A stretch of DNA of 18,167 nucleotides from the NCBI GenBank assembly GCA_964584755.1, contig CAZPAV010000051.1, positions 1 to 18,167 of the forward strand, read 5' to 3'. Below the pieces are notes generated by a model. The model ran no database searches. It worked only from the letters and a program-made list of their open reading frames with translations, and was not told the DNA's origin. The DNA is from CAZPAV01 sp964584755 (lineage in GTDB: Bacteria; Actinomycetota; Acidimicrobiia; Spongiisociales; UBA5794). Below, in pieces: positions 1 to 7,655 of the stretch (positions within the stretch are counted from its first letter, which is position 1; each line of letters opens with the position of its first letter). Position numbers and translations under genes: made by a program.

Positions 1-1
1 G

Positions 2-862
2 TCGTCGAGGCCGTTGCAGGCCTCGTCGGCCCCGCGGCGGCCGTCGGCGTCGCCCCCGAGTGCGCCGACGGCGGCGTCAGACGGGGCTGAGCGACCGGCC
101 CGTGCCCGCGCCGAGCGCCTCCGCGGCGAGATCGTCGCGCTCGCCGCCCCGGTGCGGGATCCGGCTCCTCCCGCCCCCGACGTCACGGTCACGGGCCTCG
201 TCCTGCTCGCCGGCTGCGCGCGGAGGTTCCACTGGGCCGAGGTCGAGCGCCTCCCGCGCCGTCCCTCGGCGGCGCGCCGTCGCGGGCGCCGTCTCCATCG
301 TCGCATCGAGCGGTACCACCGCGGCGTGCCGTCTCCGGACGACGGTCCCCCCGCGGCGACGGCCACCGGAGCCGGTCCGTCCTCCGGCGCCGACCCGTGG
401 GGCCGTTTCCTCGCGTCGCGATTCGCCCGGGTTCGTCCCCTCCACGTCGAGGCTCCCGTCGACCTCCGGATCGGGCCGGGCCGGGTCCGCGGGCGGATCG
501 ACGCCGTCTACGCGCCCGTACCGAACCACTGGGAGATCGTGGACTTCAAGTCGGGCCGTCGGAGCCACGACGAGAACCGCTGGATCCAGCTCGAGGCGTA
601 CGCGCTCGCCGCGGCGGAGGGCGTGCTGAGCCCGGGACCCCCCGAGGAGATCACGCTCACCTTCGCGTCCTTCGGGAGCGAGCCCGTGACGGAGTCGCGA
701 CCCGCGGATCCGGACCGGCTCGCCGCCGCCCGTCGTCGCATCGGGGAACTGCTGGAGAGGGTGCGCGGGCGCGACGCGACCCCGACGCCGTCACCGGCGT
801 GTCGTCACTGCGACTTCCTGCACCTCTGCAGCGCGGGTCGCGAGTTCCTCGCCGGACGGTGA
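2..862 (+). CDS. C-terminal RecB-like nuclease domain of a UvrD-type helicase (5' end outside window)
   Basis: The reading frame is open from the left edge, so the start is not visible; the TTG at 14 is probably internal. The first ~60 residues are Ala/Pro/Arg-rich linker. After that come the PD-(D/E)XK exonuclease signatures: a Cys in CARRFHW, an LHRRIERYH helix, the GRIDAVY Asp, the EIVDFKSG Asp-x-Lys core, and the QLEAYALA Gln/Tyr helix. The end has a CRHCDFLHLC cluster (CX2CX5C). With the earlier Cys this matches the four cysteines of the 4Fe-4S-stabilised nuclease in AddB, AdnB and Cas4. The text around the first Cys, with LPRRPSAARRRG following, resembles the tail of actinobacterial UvrD/Rep-like ATP-dependent helicases. 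DNA repair or recombination is the likely role. No helicase motif lies in the window, so a stand-alone RecB-family nuclease is the alternative. It ends 14 bp from the convergent dtd gene. Confidence 0.8.
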   Translation, partial: SSRPLQASSAPRRPSASPPSAPTAASDGAERPARARAERLRGEIVALAAPVRDPAPPAPDVTVTGLVLLAGCARRFHWAEVERLPRRPSAARRRGRRLHRRIERYHRGVPSPDDGPPAATATGAGPSSGADPWGRFLASRFARVRPLHVEAPVDLRIGPGRVRGRIDAVYAPVPNHWEIVDFKSGRRSHDENRWIQLEAYALAAAEGVLSPGPPEEITLTFASFGSEPVTESRPADPDRLAAARRRIGELLERVRGRDATPTPSPACRHCDFLHLCSAGREFLAGR

Positions 863-876
863 CGGGACGCCGCGCC

Positions 877-1332
877 TCAGCACACCCTCCCGGCGACCAC
901 GTCCAGCACGATGGTCACCGGTCCCTCGTTGACGAGCTCCACGCTCATGCGTGCGCCGAAGCGGCCCTCGGCCACGGGTACCCCCGCCGCGGCGAGGCGG
1001 GCTCCCACCGCGGCGACGAGCGGCCGGGCGACGTCGGGGGGCGCCGCGCCCGAGAACGACGGCCTCCTCCCCCGATCCACCTCGGCGAGGAGGGTGAACT
1101 GGCTGACGAGGAGCACCGCACCCCCGACGTCGACGACGCTGCGGTTCATCCGCCCCGCGGCGTCTGGGAAGATGCGCAGGGAGGCGATCTTGTCGGCGAC
1201 GATCCGGGCGTCGTCGGGACCGTCGTGCCGGGCGACGCCGAGGAGGACGAGGAGGCCGGGACCGATCGCCCCGACGACCTCGTCGGCGACGGTCACCTTC
1301 GCCCGAGCCACCCGTTGGATCACCGCGCGCAC
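877..1332 (-). CDS. dtd: D-aminoacyl-tRNA deacylase
   Basis: This 151-residue protein has the normal length for DTD, which removes D-amino acids (and glycine from tRNA-Ala) mischarged on tRNA in the cytoplasm. The start MRAVIQRV is typical. Both active-site motifs are visible: SQFTLL at residues 77-82 (usually SQFTLY) and NEGPVT at 135-140 with its Gly-cisPro dipeptide intact. The start codon is GTG (1330-1332), with a weak GAGAGG seven bases upstream. A possible -10 box TACGGT sits at 1354-1359. The gene is divergent from the DUF368 gene and convergent with the nuclease gene. The SQFTL and GP motifs make the call secure. Confidence 0.95.
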   Translation of the reverse strand: MRAVIQRVARAKVTVADEVVGAIGPGLLVLLGVARHDGPDDARIVADKIASLRIFPDAAGRMNRSVVDVGGAVLLVSQFTLLAEVDRGRRPSFSGAAPPDVARPLVAAVGARLAAAGVPVAEGRFGARMSVELVNEGPVTIVLDVVAGRVC

Positions 1333-1342
1333 GTCGTGCCTC

Positions 1343-1358
1343 TCACCGTGATCACCGT
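1343..1358. repeat. Short direct repeat in the dtd/DUF368 divergent gap
   Basis: TCACCGT occurs twice (1343-1349 and 1352-1358), separated by GA, so the copies repeat every 9 bp. The second copy overlaps the possible dtd -10 box on the minus strand. It could be a regulator half-site pair. At this length and GC content it could also be chance. Confidence 0.3.
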
Positions 1359-1384
1359 AGCCACCCCGACGAGGGACGGCGCCC

Positions 1385-1390
1385 TACACT
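1385..1390 (+). promoter_or_regulatory. Probable -10 box of a leaderless DUF368 transcript
   Basis: TACACT (TANNNT type) ends seven bases before the ATG at 1398, which would place the +1 at or next to the start codon. No Shine-Dalgarno sequence precedes the ATG. I could not find a convincing -35 box at 16-18 bp. Confidence 0.5.
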
Positions 1391-1397
1391 CCCCGCC

Positions 1398-2330
1398 ATG
1401 CTCCGAGAGGTCCCTCTGACGGTCGTCCGCGGCTTCTTCATGGGCGCGGCGGACCTCGTCCCCGGCGTCTCCGGAGGCACCATCGCCCTCGTGCTGGGGA
1501 TCTACCGCCGGCTCGTCGCCGCGATCCAGCGAGGGAGTGCCGCCCTCGGCGGCTTCGCCCGACTCGACGTCCGTGCCGGCTGGGCGCGCCTCGGCGAGGT
1601 CGAGTGGACGTTCCTGCTCCCCCTTCTCGGAGGCATCGGTCTGGCGGTGCTCGTTCTCTCCCGCCTCATCGAGTCCCAACTGCGGTCGCACCCCGTGGAG
1701 ATGGCGGCCCTCTTCCTCGGCCTCGTGCTCGGGTCGATCGCGCTGGCGTGGCGCCTCCTCCTCCGCAGGGACCCGGCGAGGATCCTCATCCTCCTCGCCG
1801 TGGCCGCGGGGATGTTCCTCCTCCTCGGGCTCCGTCCGGGCACCTCCCCCGACCGGGTGGGGCAGCTCGCCCACCCCGCCGGCTGGACCTTCTTCCTGGC
1901 CGGGGCCGTGGCGATCTGCGCCATGATCCTCCCCGGCATCAGCGGCTCCTTCCTCCTCGTCATCCTCGGCATGTACGGACCCGTCCTCGGTGCCGTCACC
2001 GACCGGGACGCCCTCACCCTCGGCGTCTTCCTCCTCGGAGCCGTCGTCGGCCTCGCGCTCTTCTCCCAGCTCCTCCACTGGGCGCTCGAGACCCACTACG
2101 ACTCGGTCATGGCCGCCCTCATCGGCCTCATGGTGGGCTCCATGAGGGTCCTCTGGCCGTGGCCGGGCGGCGTGGACTCCACGGCCCTGGGGAGGCCCGA
2201 GGGCGCCCTGCTCCCGGTCGTCGGCGCCGCGCTCGTCGGCGCCCTGGCCGTGGTGGGGATCAGCCTCGTGGCGGACCGGGTCGGCACGACGTCCCCCCGC
2301 GCCGGCCTCGCCGGCCTGCCCCGACGCTGA
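1398..2330 (+). CDS. popT: DUF368 family polyprenyl-phosphate transporter
   Basis: This 310-residue polytopic membrane protein has the two diagnostic repeats of DUF368: GAADLVPGVSGGT near residues 16-28 and MILPGISGS near 177-184, each followed by a LGIY/LGMY helix. The pair suggests two internally related halves. About eight hydrophobic segments are visible, with a charged loop near 45-70. The family, named PopT in recent work, was shown to recycle undecaprenyl phosphate across the cytoplasmic membrane for cell-wall and glycan synthesis; here that role is inferred from family membership. ATG 1398 is chosen because the GFFMGAADLVPG motif starts near residue 12 and a -10 box sits just upstream. 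The gene ends 5 bp from the convergent antiporter gene. Confidence 0.88.
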   Translation: MLREVPLTVVRGFFMGAADLVPGVSGGTIALVLGIYRRLVAAIQRGSAALGGFARLDVRAGWARLGEVEWTFLLPLLGGIGLAVLVLSRLIESQLRSHPVEMAALFLGLVLGSIALAWRLLLRRDPARILILLAVAAGMFLLLGLRPGTSPDRVGQLAHPAGWTFFLAGAVAICAMILPGISGSFLLVILGMYGPVLGAVTDRDALTLGVFLLGAVVGLALFSQLLHWALETHYDSVMAALIGLMVGSMRVLWPWPGGVDSTALGRPEGALLPVVGAALVGALAVVGISLVADRVGTTSPRAGLAGLPRR

Positions 2331-2335
2331 GCCGG

Positions 2336-3577
2336 TCAGCGCGAGGCGCTCCTCCCGCCGACTGCCTCCCCCGGTGGAGGGGAGAGCAGCCGGAACGCCA
2401 CCGGTGCCCCCACGGCGGTGACGGCCACGAGGAGCACCGCGGCGGCGGCGAGCGTCTCGTCGATCACCCCGAGCTGGAGACCGAACTCGGCGAGGGCGAT
2501 CACCACCGAGAGCTGTCCGGCGAGCAGCGCGACGCTGCCGAGGGCCTCTCGGAATCCCAGGCCGCGCCAGACGAGGATCGGGACCACGACGACCTTGGCG
2601 GCGACCGCCACCGCGATGATCCCGCCGGCGATACCGAGGACCGCCCACGATCCGAGGTCGGCCACCGGGAATCGCACCCCGACGCTGATGAAGAACACCG
2701 GGATGAAGAACCCGTAGGAGAGGCCGCCGAGCCGCGCTTCGAGCTCTCCCGTGTCCCGGAAGACGAAGGCGAACATGGCCCCGGCGAGGAAGGCTCCGAG
2801 GATGGAGTCGATCCCGAAGGCGAGGGCGAGGCCCACGAAGACGAAGAGGAGCGCCAGCCCGGCCCGAATGCCCAGCTCGTCGGGATCGTGTCGTTCGAAG
2901 AGCCGCTCGGCCCACTCCGGATACCACCACGCGATGCGTCGCATCGCCACGAGGACCACCGCGCCGATGAGCACGAAACCGGGGATGGCGAGGAGCTCCC
3001 AGCCGAGGCCGCGCTCCACGAACACGCCGAAGAGGACGATTCCCGCCGCGGAGAGGAACTCGGCGAGGACCCCGATGACGAGGGTGAGCTGACCCTGCCG
3101 GGTGTGCACCCGGCCCGCCGCCCGGAGTGCCGGGACGATGATCCCGAGGGACGCCGCCGAGACGAGGAGCGTCAGGAAGACGTGTTGCCGAAGCGAGACG
3201 AGGGGGAGGAGCCCCAGCCCGAACCACGCCGCCACCACCACGAGCACGTACGCGGCGAGACCCCACAGGATCGGTCGCACGCCCTCCCGTTCCAGACGGG
3301 AGAAGTCGATCTCGAACCCGGCGAGGAACATGAGCAGGAGGAGACCCAACTCGGCGAGGAGGAACACGAAGCTCTCCGCCCGCGTGTGCTCCCCCACGAT
3401 CCCGAGGACCGAGGGGCCGATGACGACCCCGAAGACGATCTCGAGGACGACCGCGGGGACGCGGAGGCGACGCGCCGCGAGCGGCAGGAAGAAGGCGCCG
3501 AGCCCGATCGCGAAGAAAACGGCCGCTCCCGGGAGGACACCGGGATCGGCCCCGACGGAGGCGCCGAGGATCGTCAC
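2336..3577 (-). CDS. CPA2-family cation/proton antiporter (membrane subunit)
   Basis: About 413 residues with 11-13 hydrophobic helices, typical of the Na+/H+ exchanger domain of CPA2 (KefB/KefC/GerN-like). Conserved pieces are EIVFGVVIGPSVLG (residues 46-59), FLAGFEID (84-91), the SAASLGIIVPAL unwound helix (140-151), and an acidic VLAEF (E173) where many relatives have an Asp. The start is set by a GTG (3577-3575) that overlaps the TGA of the upstream RCK gene (GTGA), implying translational coupling. The open frame runs further upstream to 3790, but that part is Pro/Arg/Gly-rich shadow of the RCK gene. K+ or Na+ exchange is plausible; the ion cannot be read from sequence. The soluble RCK partner is encoded immediately upstream rather than fused. 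Confidence 0.88.
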   Translation of the reverse strand: MTILGASVGADPGVLPGAAVFFAIGLGAFFLPLAARRLRVPAVVLEIVFGVVIGPSVLGIVGEHTRAESFVFLLAELGLLLLMFLAGFEIDFSRLEREGVRPILWGLAAYVLVVVAAWFGLGLLPLVSLRQHVFLTLLVSAASLGIIVPALRAAGRVHTRQGQLTLVIGVLAEFLSAAGIVLFGVFVERGLGWELLAIPGFVLIGAVVLVAMRRIAWWYPEWAERLFERHDPDELGIRAGLALLFVFVGLALAFGIDSILGAFLAGAMFAFVFRDTGELEARLGGLSYGFFIPVFFISVGVRFPVADLGSWAVLGIAGGIIAVAVAAKVVVVPILVWRGLGFREALGSVALLAGQLSVVIALAEFGLQLGVIDETLAAAAVLLVAVTAVGAPVAFRLLSPPPGEAVGGRSASR

Positions 3578-5016
3578 GTCGCGGGAGGGACGAGGAGCAC
3601 GGGACCGCGGACCCGACGGAGGACCTGGCCGGTGATGCCGAGCCGCGGCCGGCCGCCCTGGGGCTCGGGCATGCCGAGCACGAGCAGGCTCGCATCGGCC
3701 GCCTCCTCCACGAGCACCCGTACCGGGTTCCCCCGCCGCACGTGTCGCCGCACCGCCACGCCCTGGACGGCCGCCTCCTCCCGGAGCCACGCCGCGGCCC
3801 GGCGCGCCTCGTCGAGGTCGTCACGACCCACGAACGCGGGGGACACGACGGCGACCCCGACGAGGGCCGCACCCGAGCTGCGTGCCAGGTCGATCCCCGC
3901 CCGCCCGGCCGCCTCCCCGGCGGGGGTCCGGCGTGCCGGCACGACGATCTTCGTCCCCGGGACCGGCGCCCCGGCGAACAGGAGGGGACGGCCGAGCGGT
4001 CCGAAACGCTCGAGGGCTCGCGCCCAACGCAGCCGACCGAGGAGACCCCGACCTCCCGGTCTCGGGAGAACCACGACGCCGATGCTCTCCGAGGCGCACC
4101 GCTCGCGGAGGGCGGCGACGGGTGGACCGTCGACCGGGGCGAGGTCGAGCTCGACGCCCTCGGCGCGCTCGCCGAGCCGCTCCAGGAGACCGGCGACCTC
4201 CTCGGCTCGGGCGACGTCGCGTTCGATGGCCGGGTCGCGATGGACCACGAGGAGCTCCTCCGCCTGAGAGCCCCGCACGAGGGCGATGGCCGCCGCCAGC
4301 GGACCCTCCAGGTCCCCGGCCGTGTCCACCACCACCGCCACCTTGCGTCCGAAGTTCAGCGGGAAGCGCGCCTCGCCCGCGGTGAAGGTGCGAACGATGG
4401 AGGCGAAGTCCGCGGCCGCGCCGACGACGGTGACCTGATCACCCGCCTCGAGCCGGGTGGTTCCGTGAGGAACGATGAGCTCGCCGTCCCGGAGGACGGC
4501 GGCCACGATCCACGTCTCGGAGTGGAGCTCCCGAAGCGCCCTGCCCCGTACCGTCGAGTCCGGGGAGACGGTGAACTCGATGGCTTCCGCCTTGCCACCG
4601 GCGAACGCCGTGGAGGCGACACGCCGCGGCTCGAGGTGCACCTCGACGAAACGGGCCGCGAGGGCGTCCGGGGCGACGACGTCCACGCCGAGCGCATGGA
4701 ACTCCCCGCGACGCTCCGCCTCGTCCACGACCGCGAGGACCCGCAGCAATCCGGCGTCACGGGCCATCCGCACGGCCTCGAGGTTGACGTCGTCGTCGTC
4801 GGTGGCGGCGATGAGGGCGTCGGCCTCGGCGAGCCCGCAGCGCCGGAGGACGAGGAGGCTCGAGCCGTCGCCGAGGTGCGTCTCGACGTCGCGGATGGTG
4901 GCGAGACGAGCGAGCTGGTCGGCGTCGACGTCCACCACCACGACGTCCCACCCCTCCCCGAGACGGTGGAGGAGCTGGCGCGTCGCCCCCCCGGCACCGA
5001 CCACGATCGCTCTCAT
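3574..5016 (-). CDS. RCK (TrkA-N/TrkA-C) protein fused to tandem universal-stress domains
   Basis: This 480-residue soluble protein has four domains. Residues 1-130 are an RCK_N Rossmann fold: GAGGAT at 7-12, where the third Gly of GxGxxG is replaced by Thr, acidic VVDVDADQ near 28-34, and GDGSS at 49-53. Residues ~135-205 are RCK_C (SPDSTVRGRALREL, AGDQVTVVG). Residues ~223-350 and ~353-478 are two universal-stress-like alpha/beta domains; the second ends with LGITGQVLRRVRGPVLLV, like the USP phosphate loop and last strand. RCK domains gate K+ channels and antiporters by binding nucleotides, and USP domains often bind ATP. It overlaps the antiporter start by 4 bp and probably forms its regulatory subunit. 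GGGAGG lies 4 nt before ATG 5016, and a CATAAT -10 box lies upstream. Domain calls are firm; the ligand is unknown. Confidence 0.85.
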   Translation of the reverse strand: MRAIVVGAGGATRQLLHRLGEGWDVVVVDVDADQLARLATIRDVETHLGDGSSLLVLRRCGLAEADALIAATDDDDVNLEAVRMARDAGLLRVLAVVDEAERRGEFHALGVDVVAPDALAARFVEVHLEPRRVASTAFAGGKAEAIEFTVSPDSTVRGRALRELHSETWIVAAVLRDGELIVPHGTTRLEAGDQVTVVGAAADFASIVRTFTAGEARFPLNFGRKVAVVVDTAGDLEGPLAAAIALVRGSQAEELLVVHRDPAIERDVARAEEVAGLLERLGERAEGVELDLAPVDGPPVAALRERCASESIGVVVLPRPGGRGLLGRLRWARALERFGPLGRPLLFAGAPVPGTKIVVPARRTPAGEAAGRAGIDLARSSGAALVGVAVVSPAFVGRDDLDEARRAAAWLREEAAVQGVAVRRHVRRGNPVRVLVEEAADASLLVLGMPEPQGGRPRLGITGQVLRRVRGPVLLVPPAT

Positions 5017-5049
5017 CCGACCTCCCGTTGGGGGCGGGTCCCCGACGGC

Positions 5050-5072
5050 ATTATGGCCGCGGCCGACGCGGC
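5050..5072 (-). promoter_or_regulatory. Probable promoter of the RCK/antiporter unit with adjacent palindrome
   Basis: On the minus strand CATAAT (5055-5050) matches five of six bases of TATAAT and is the most AT-rich spot in this 113-bp gap. A GCCGCG/CGCGGC inverted repeat with a 5-nt centre (5056-5072) abuts it and would fill the -10/-35 spacer. No good -35 hexamer is seen. A start near 5043 would leave a ~27-nt leader containing the Shine-Dalgarno sequence. The gap also follows the stop of the LLM gene (5130); no strong terminator is visible. Confidence 0.45.
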
Positions 5073-5129
5073 ATCGTGTCCGCCGGCGACCTGCCGCGAC
5101 GGCGGGGGACCCGGACGCGGATCACGCCG

Positions 5130-6131
5130 TCACCCGGAGAGTGCAGGGATGATCCGTTCTCCGTACGCCTCCATGGTGGCCTCCACCTGGTCGTGCATGA
5201 GGTAGAGGCTCACGTGGTCGGCGCCCACCGCACGCAGCTCCTCGAGCTTCGCCACGTGATCGGCGACCGTCCCGAGGATGCAGAAGCGGTCGACGATCTC
5301 GTCGGGAACGAACTCCGTCGAGGGGTTGTCGGCCTTCCCGTGGTGCGAGTAGTCGTACCCCTTGCGGGCCTCGATGTACTCGGTGAGCGCCCTCGGGATG
5401 GGGCCCTCCTTGCCGTAGCGCTCCACGAGGTCCGCGACGTGGTTCCCGACCATCCCCCCGAACCACCGGAGCTGGTCGCGCTGGTGCGCCCGATCCTCCC
5501 CGACGTACGCCGGGGCGACCACCGCGATCGTGACCTCGTCGGGATCCCGGCCCGCGGCGGCCGCGGCCGCCCGCACCGTACCCCGCGTCCAGGCGAGGAT
5601 CTGTGGATCGGCGAGCTGGAGCACGAAGCCGTCCGCCTTCCGTCCGACGAGATCGAGCGCCTTGGGTCCGTACCCCGCGGCCCACATCGGCAGGTCCCAG
5701 CCCTCGCCCACCCAGGGGATACGCACCGGGGTGCCGCCGTACTCCACCTCCTCCCCGGCGACGAGGCGCTTGATGACGTCCATCGCCGCCTCCATCGTCG
5801 CCAGACGGGTGGGCTTCCTCCCGATGACGCGCAGCGCCGAGTCACCCCTCCCGATGCCGCAGATCGTCCGCCCTCCCGACATCTCGTCCAGGGTGGCGAA
5901 CAGGGATGCGATGACGGTCCAGTCCCGGGTCCCGGGATTCGTCACCAGGGGGCCGACGACCATGCGCTCGGTCGCCTCGAGGATCCGCGAGTAGATGACG
6001 AACGGCTCCTCCCACAGGACGTGGGAGTCGAACGTCCAGGCGTGGGAGAAGCCGAGCCCCTCCGCCCGGTGGGCCAGCTCCACGACCCGTCGCGCCGGGG
6101 GATCCGTCTGGTAGACGACGCCGAAGTCCAT
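5130..6131 (-). CDS. LLM-class F420-type oxidoreductase (TIGR03842-like)
   Basis: The 333 residues form one luciferase-like TIM-barrel domain. Recognisable family text includes MDFGVVYQT at the N terminus, AWTFDSHVLWEEP (~31-43), GPLVTNPGTRDW (~60-71), CGIGRGDSALR (~91-101), RWFGGMVGNHVADL (~222-235) and FVPDEIVDRFC (~267-277). I recognise this as the uncharacterised TIGR03842 group, predicted to use coenzyme F420. It is the last gene of the pyrimidine locus, 93 bp after the dihydropyrimidinase gene. AAGGAG lies 8 nt before the ATG. With no dihydropyrimidine dehydrogenase nearby, I infer it may reduce uracil/thymine with F420H2, or oxidise a pathway intermediate. RutA-type oxidative cleavage is less likely because no rutB-F genes are present. 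The family call is firm; the substrate is a hypothesis. Confidence 0.85.
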   Translation of the reverse strand: MDFGVVYQTDPPARRVVELAHRAEGLGFSHAWTFDSHVLWEEPFVIYSRILEATERMVVGPLVTNPGTRDWTVIASLFATLDEMSGGRTICGIGRGDSALRVIGRKPTRLATMEAAMDVIKRLVAGEEVEYGGTPVRIPWVGEGWDLPMWAAGYGPKALDLVGRKADGFVLQLADPQILAWTRGTVRAAAAAAGRDPDEVTIAVVAPAYVGEDRAHQRDQLRWFGGMVGNHVADLVERYGKEGPIPRALTEYIEARKGYDYSHHGKADNPSTEFVPDEIVDRFCILGTVADHVAKLEELRAVGADHVSLYLMHDQVEATMEAYGERIIPALSG

Positions 6132-6168
6132 GACCTTCTCTCCTTCTCGCTCGCGGCTCCCGGTGGGC

Positions 6169-6182
6169 TTCCCCTCGGGGAA
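6169..6182 (-). other. Second small hairpin in the hydA-LLM gap
   Basis: TTCCCC-TC-GGGGAA is a perfect 6-bp inverted repeat; as RNA it would form TTCCC/GGGAA closing a 4-nt loop. It lies 5 bases beyond the large hairpin in the direction of transcription and about 24 bases before the LLM Shine-Dalgarno sequence. It might assist termination or RNA processing. Confidence 0.4.
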
Positions 6183-6187
6183 ACGCA

Positions 6188-6216
6188 GGACCCCGGGATC
6201 GTGGATCCCGGGGTCC
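6188..6216 (-). terminator. Perfect 13-bp intercistronic hairpin after hydA
   Basis: Arms 6188-6200 and 6204-6216 are exact reverse complements (GGACCCCGGGATC and its complement) around a 3-nt loop. The hairpin starts 8 nt after the dihydropyrimidinase stop codon. The minus-strand sequence after it, TGCGTTTCCCC, has only a short T run, so this is a weak intrinsic terminator or an mRNA-stabilising 3' structure rather than a clear full stop. It would lower or uncouple expression of the LLM gene from the upstream enzymes. Confidence 0.65.
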
Positions 6217-6224
6217 CCGCCGGC

Positions 6225-7646
6225 TCAGATGAGGTACTGGTTCGTGCCCCGCTTGAGGTACCGGCCGTCGCCTTTCCGACCCCGGTACTCGCCGTCCTCG
6301 ATGATCGTCTTGCCCCGCGAGAGGACCGTCTCGACCTTCCCGGTCACCTCCAGCCCCTCGTAGCAGGAGTAGTCGACCCACATGTGATGCGTCTTCGCCG
6401 AGATGGTGTGGGTCGCCTCGGGATCGAACACCACGATGTCGGCGTCGGACCCGATGGCGATCGTCCCCTTCTGCGGGTAGAGACCGAACATCTTCGCCGG
6501 TGTCGTGGCGCACACCTCCACGAAGCGGTTGAGGCCGATGCGGCCCCCGTTGACTCCGCCGTGATAGATGAGCTCCATCCGGTTCTCCACGCCGGGGAGG
6601 CCGTTGGGGATCTTCGAGAAGTCGCCCTGGCCGAGCTGCTTCTGGGTGCCGAAGGTGGGGTGATCGCCCCAACAGAACGGGCAGTGGTCGGTCGACACCG
6701 CCTGCAGGTCGTTCGTGGCGAGACCCCGCCACAGGCTCTCCTGGTGCTCCTCGTCACGTGACCGCAGTGGCGGCGAGCAGACGAACTTCGCCCCCTCGAA
6801 GCCGTTGCCGAGATCGGAGAGGCCGAGGAACAGGTACTGCGGACAGGTCTCGGCGAACACGTTCCGACCCTCGTCGCGGGCGATCGTCACCTCCTCGAGG
6901 GCCTCCGTGGCCGAGAGGTGGACGATGTAGAGGGGGGTGCCGCCGGCGACGTCCGCCAGGACGATGGCACGGTGAGTCGCCTCCCCCTCGAGGCTCGGCG
7001 GGCGGGTGAGGCCGTGGTGGATCGGGTCGGTCTCGCCCCGAGCCAGGGCCTGCGCCACGAGCACGTCGATGGCGATGCCGTTCTCGGCGTGCATCATGAT
7101 CGTCGATCCGTTCTCGGCCGCCCGTTGCATGGCGCGGAGGATCTCCCCGTCGGTGGAGTAGAACACCCCCGGGTACGCCATGAACATCTTGAAGGAGGTG
7201 ACCCCCTCCCCCACCGCCACGTCCATCTCCTTGAGGGACTGGTCGTTGACGTCGCCCACGATGAGGTGGAAGCCGTAGTCGATGGCGCAGTTGCCCTCGG
7301 CCTTCTGCATCCACGCCTCCCACCCCGCCATGAGGCTCTCGCCCTTCGTCTGCACGGCGAAGTCGACGATCGTGGTGGTGCCACCCCAGGCCGCGGCCCG
7401 CGTCCCCGTCTCGAACGTGTCGGCCGCGAAGGTCCCGCCGAACGGGAGCTCCATGTGGGTGTGGACGTCGATGCCGCCGGGCATCACGTACTTCCCCGTG
7501 GCATCGACGACCTTGTCGGCGGAGGCCGCGTCCATCCCGGCGCCGTCACCGAAGATGGCCACGACCTTCTCTCCCTCGACGAGCACGTCGGCGCGCATCG
7601 TCTCGGTCGCGGTGACGACGGTGCCACCTGTGATGAGCGTTCGCAT
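6225..7646 (-). CDS. hydA: Dihydropyrimidinase (hydantoinase family)
   Basis: This 473-residue cyclic amidase opens 5,6-dihydrouracil/dihydrothymine to N-carbamoyl-beta-amino acids in the cytoplasm. The binuclear zinc site is complete: His62 and His64 (DVHTHM), the carboxylated Lys153 (SFKMFMAYPG), His186 (MMHAENG), His243 (IVHLSA) and Asp320 (STDHCPF). Tyr163 in GVFYSTD is the expected substrate-binding Tyr. Length is normal for the family. ATG 7646 is preceded by GAGGAGG at 4-nt spacing, and that site overlaps the aminotransferase stop codon 9 bp upstream, so translation is likely coupled. A D-hydantoinase shares this fold, but neighbouring beta-ureidopropionase and beta-amino acid transaminase genes favour pyrimidine breakdown. 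Several close family names exist (hydA, dht, pydB). Confidence 0.95.
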   Translation of the reverse strand: MRTLITGGTVVTATETMRADVLVEGEKVVAIFGDGAGMDAASADKVVDATGKYVMPGGIDVHTHMELPFGGTFAADTFETGTRAAAWGGTTTIVDFAVQTKGESLMAGWEAWMQKAEGNCAIDYGFHLIVGDVNDQSLKEMDVAVGEGVTSFKMFMAYPGVFYSTDGEILRAMQRAAENGSTIMMHAENGIAIDVLVAQALARGETDPIHHGLTRPPSLEGEATHRAIVLADVAGGTPLYIVHLSATEALEEVTIARDEGRNVFAETCPQYLFLGLSDLGNGFEGAKFVCSPPLRSRDEEHQESLWRGLATNDLQAVSTDHCPFCWGDHPTFGTQKQLGQGDFSKIPNGLPGVENRMELIYHGGVNGGRIGLNRFVEVCATTPAKMFGLYPQKGTIAIGSDADIVVFDPEATHTISAKTHHMWVDYSCYEGLEVTGKVETVLSRGKTIIEDGEYRGRKGDGRYLKRGTNQYLI

Positions 7647-7655
7647 CGTTCCTCC

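Noticed and set aside
1320..3872. An 850-codon minus-strand open frame
   Set aside because: It crosses popT and the antiporter in the wrong frame, has composition-biased translation, and conflicts with genes that have full family motifs.
1604..4267. An 887-codon plus-strand open frame
   Set aside because: It lies over popT, the antiporter and the RCK gene. Its translation is low-complexity Arg/Pro/Asp/Glu with no domain, as expected for antisense frames in GC-rich DNA.
5037..5112. Long-range GGGTCCCC/GGGGACCC inverted repeat in the LLM-RCK gap
   Set aside because: The arms are 8 bp and about 60 nt apart in GC-rich DNA. This is too weak to call a terminator or operator.
5130..6131. RutA-type oxidative pyrimidine monooxygenase
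   Set aside because: RutA is also LLM-class, but the text matches the TIGR03842 group. No rutB-F genes are present, and the neighbouring enzymes act on reduced pyrimidines.
5028..6761. Long plus-strand frames opposite the LLM, hydA and aminotransferase genes (also 6918-8414 and 15927-17240)
   Set aside because: They are antisense shadows rich in Val/Asp/Arg/His with no motifs, while the minus strand carries complete enzyme signatures.
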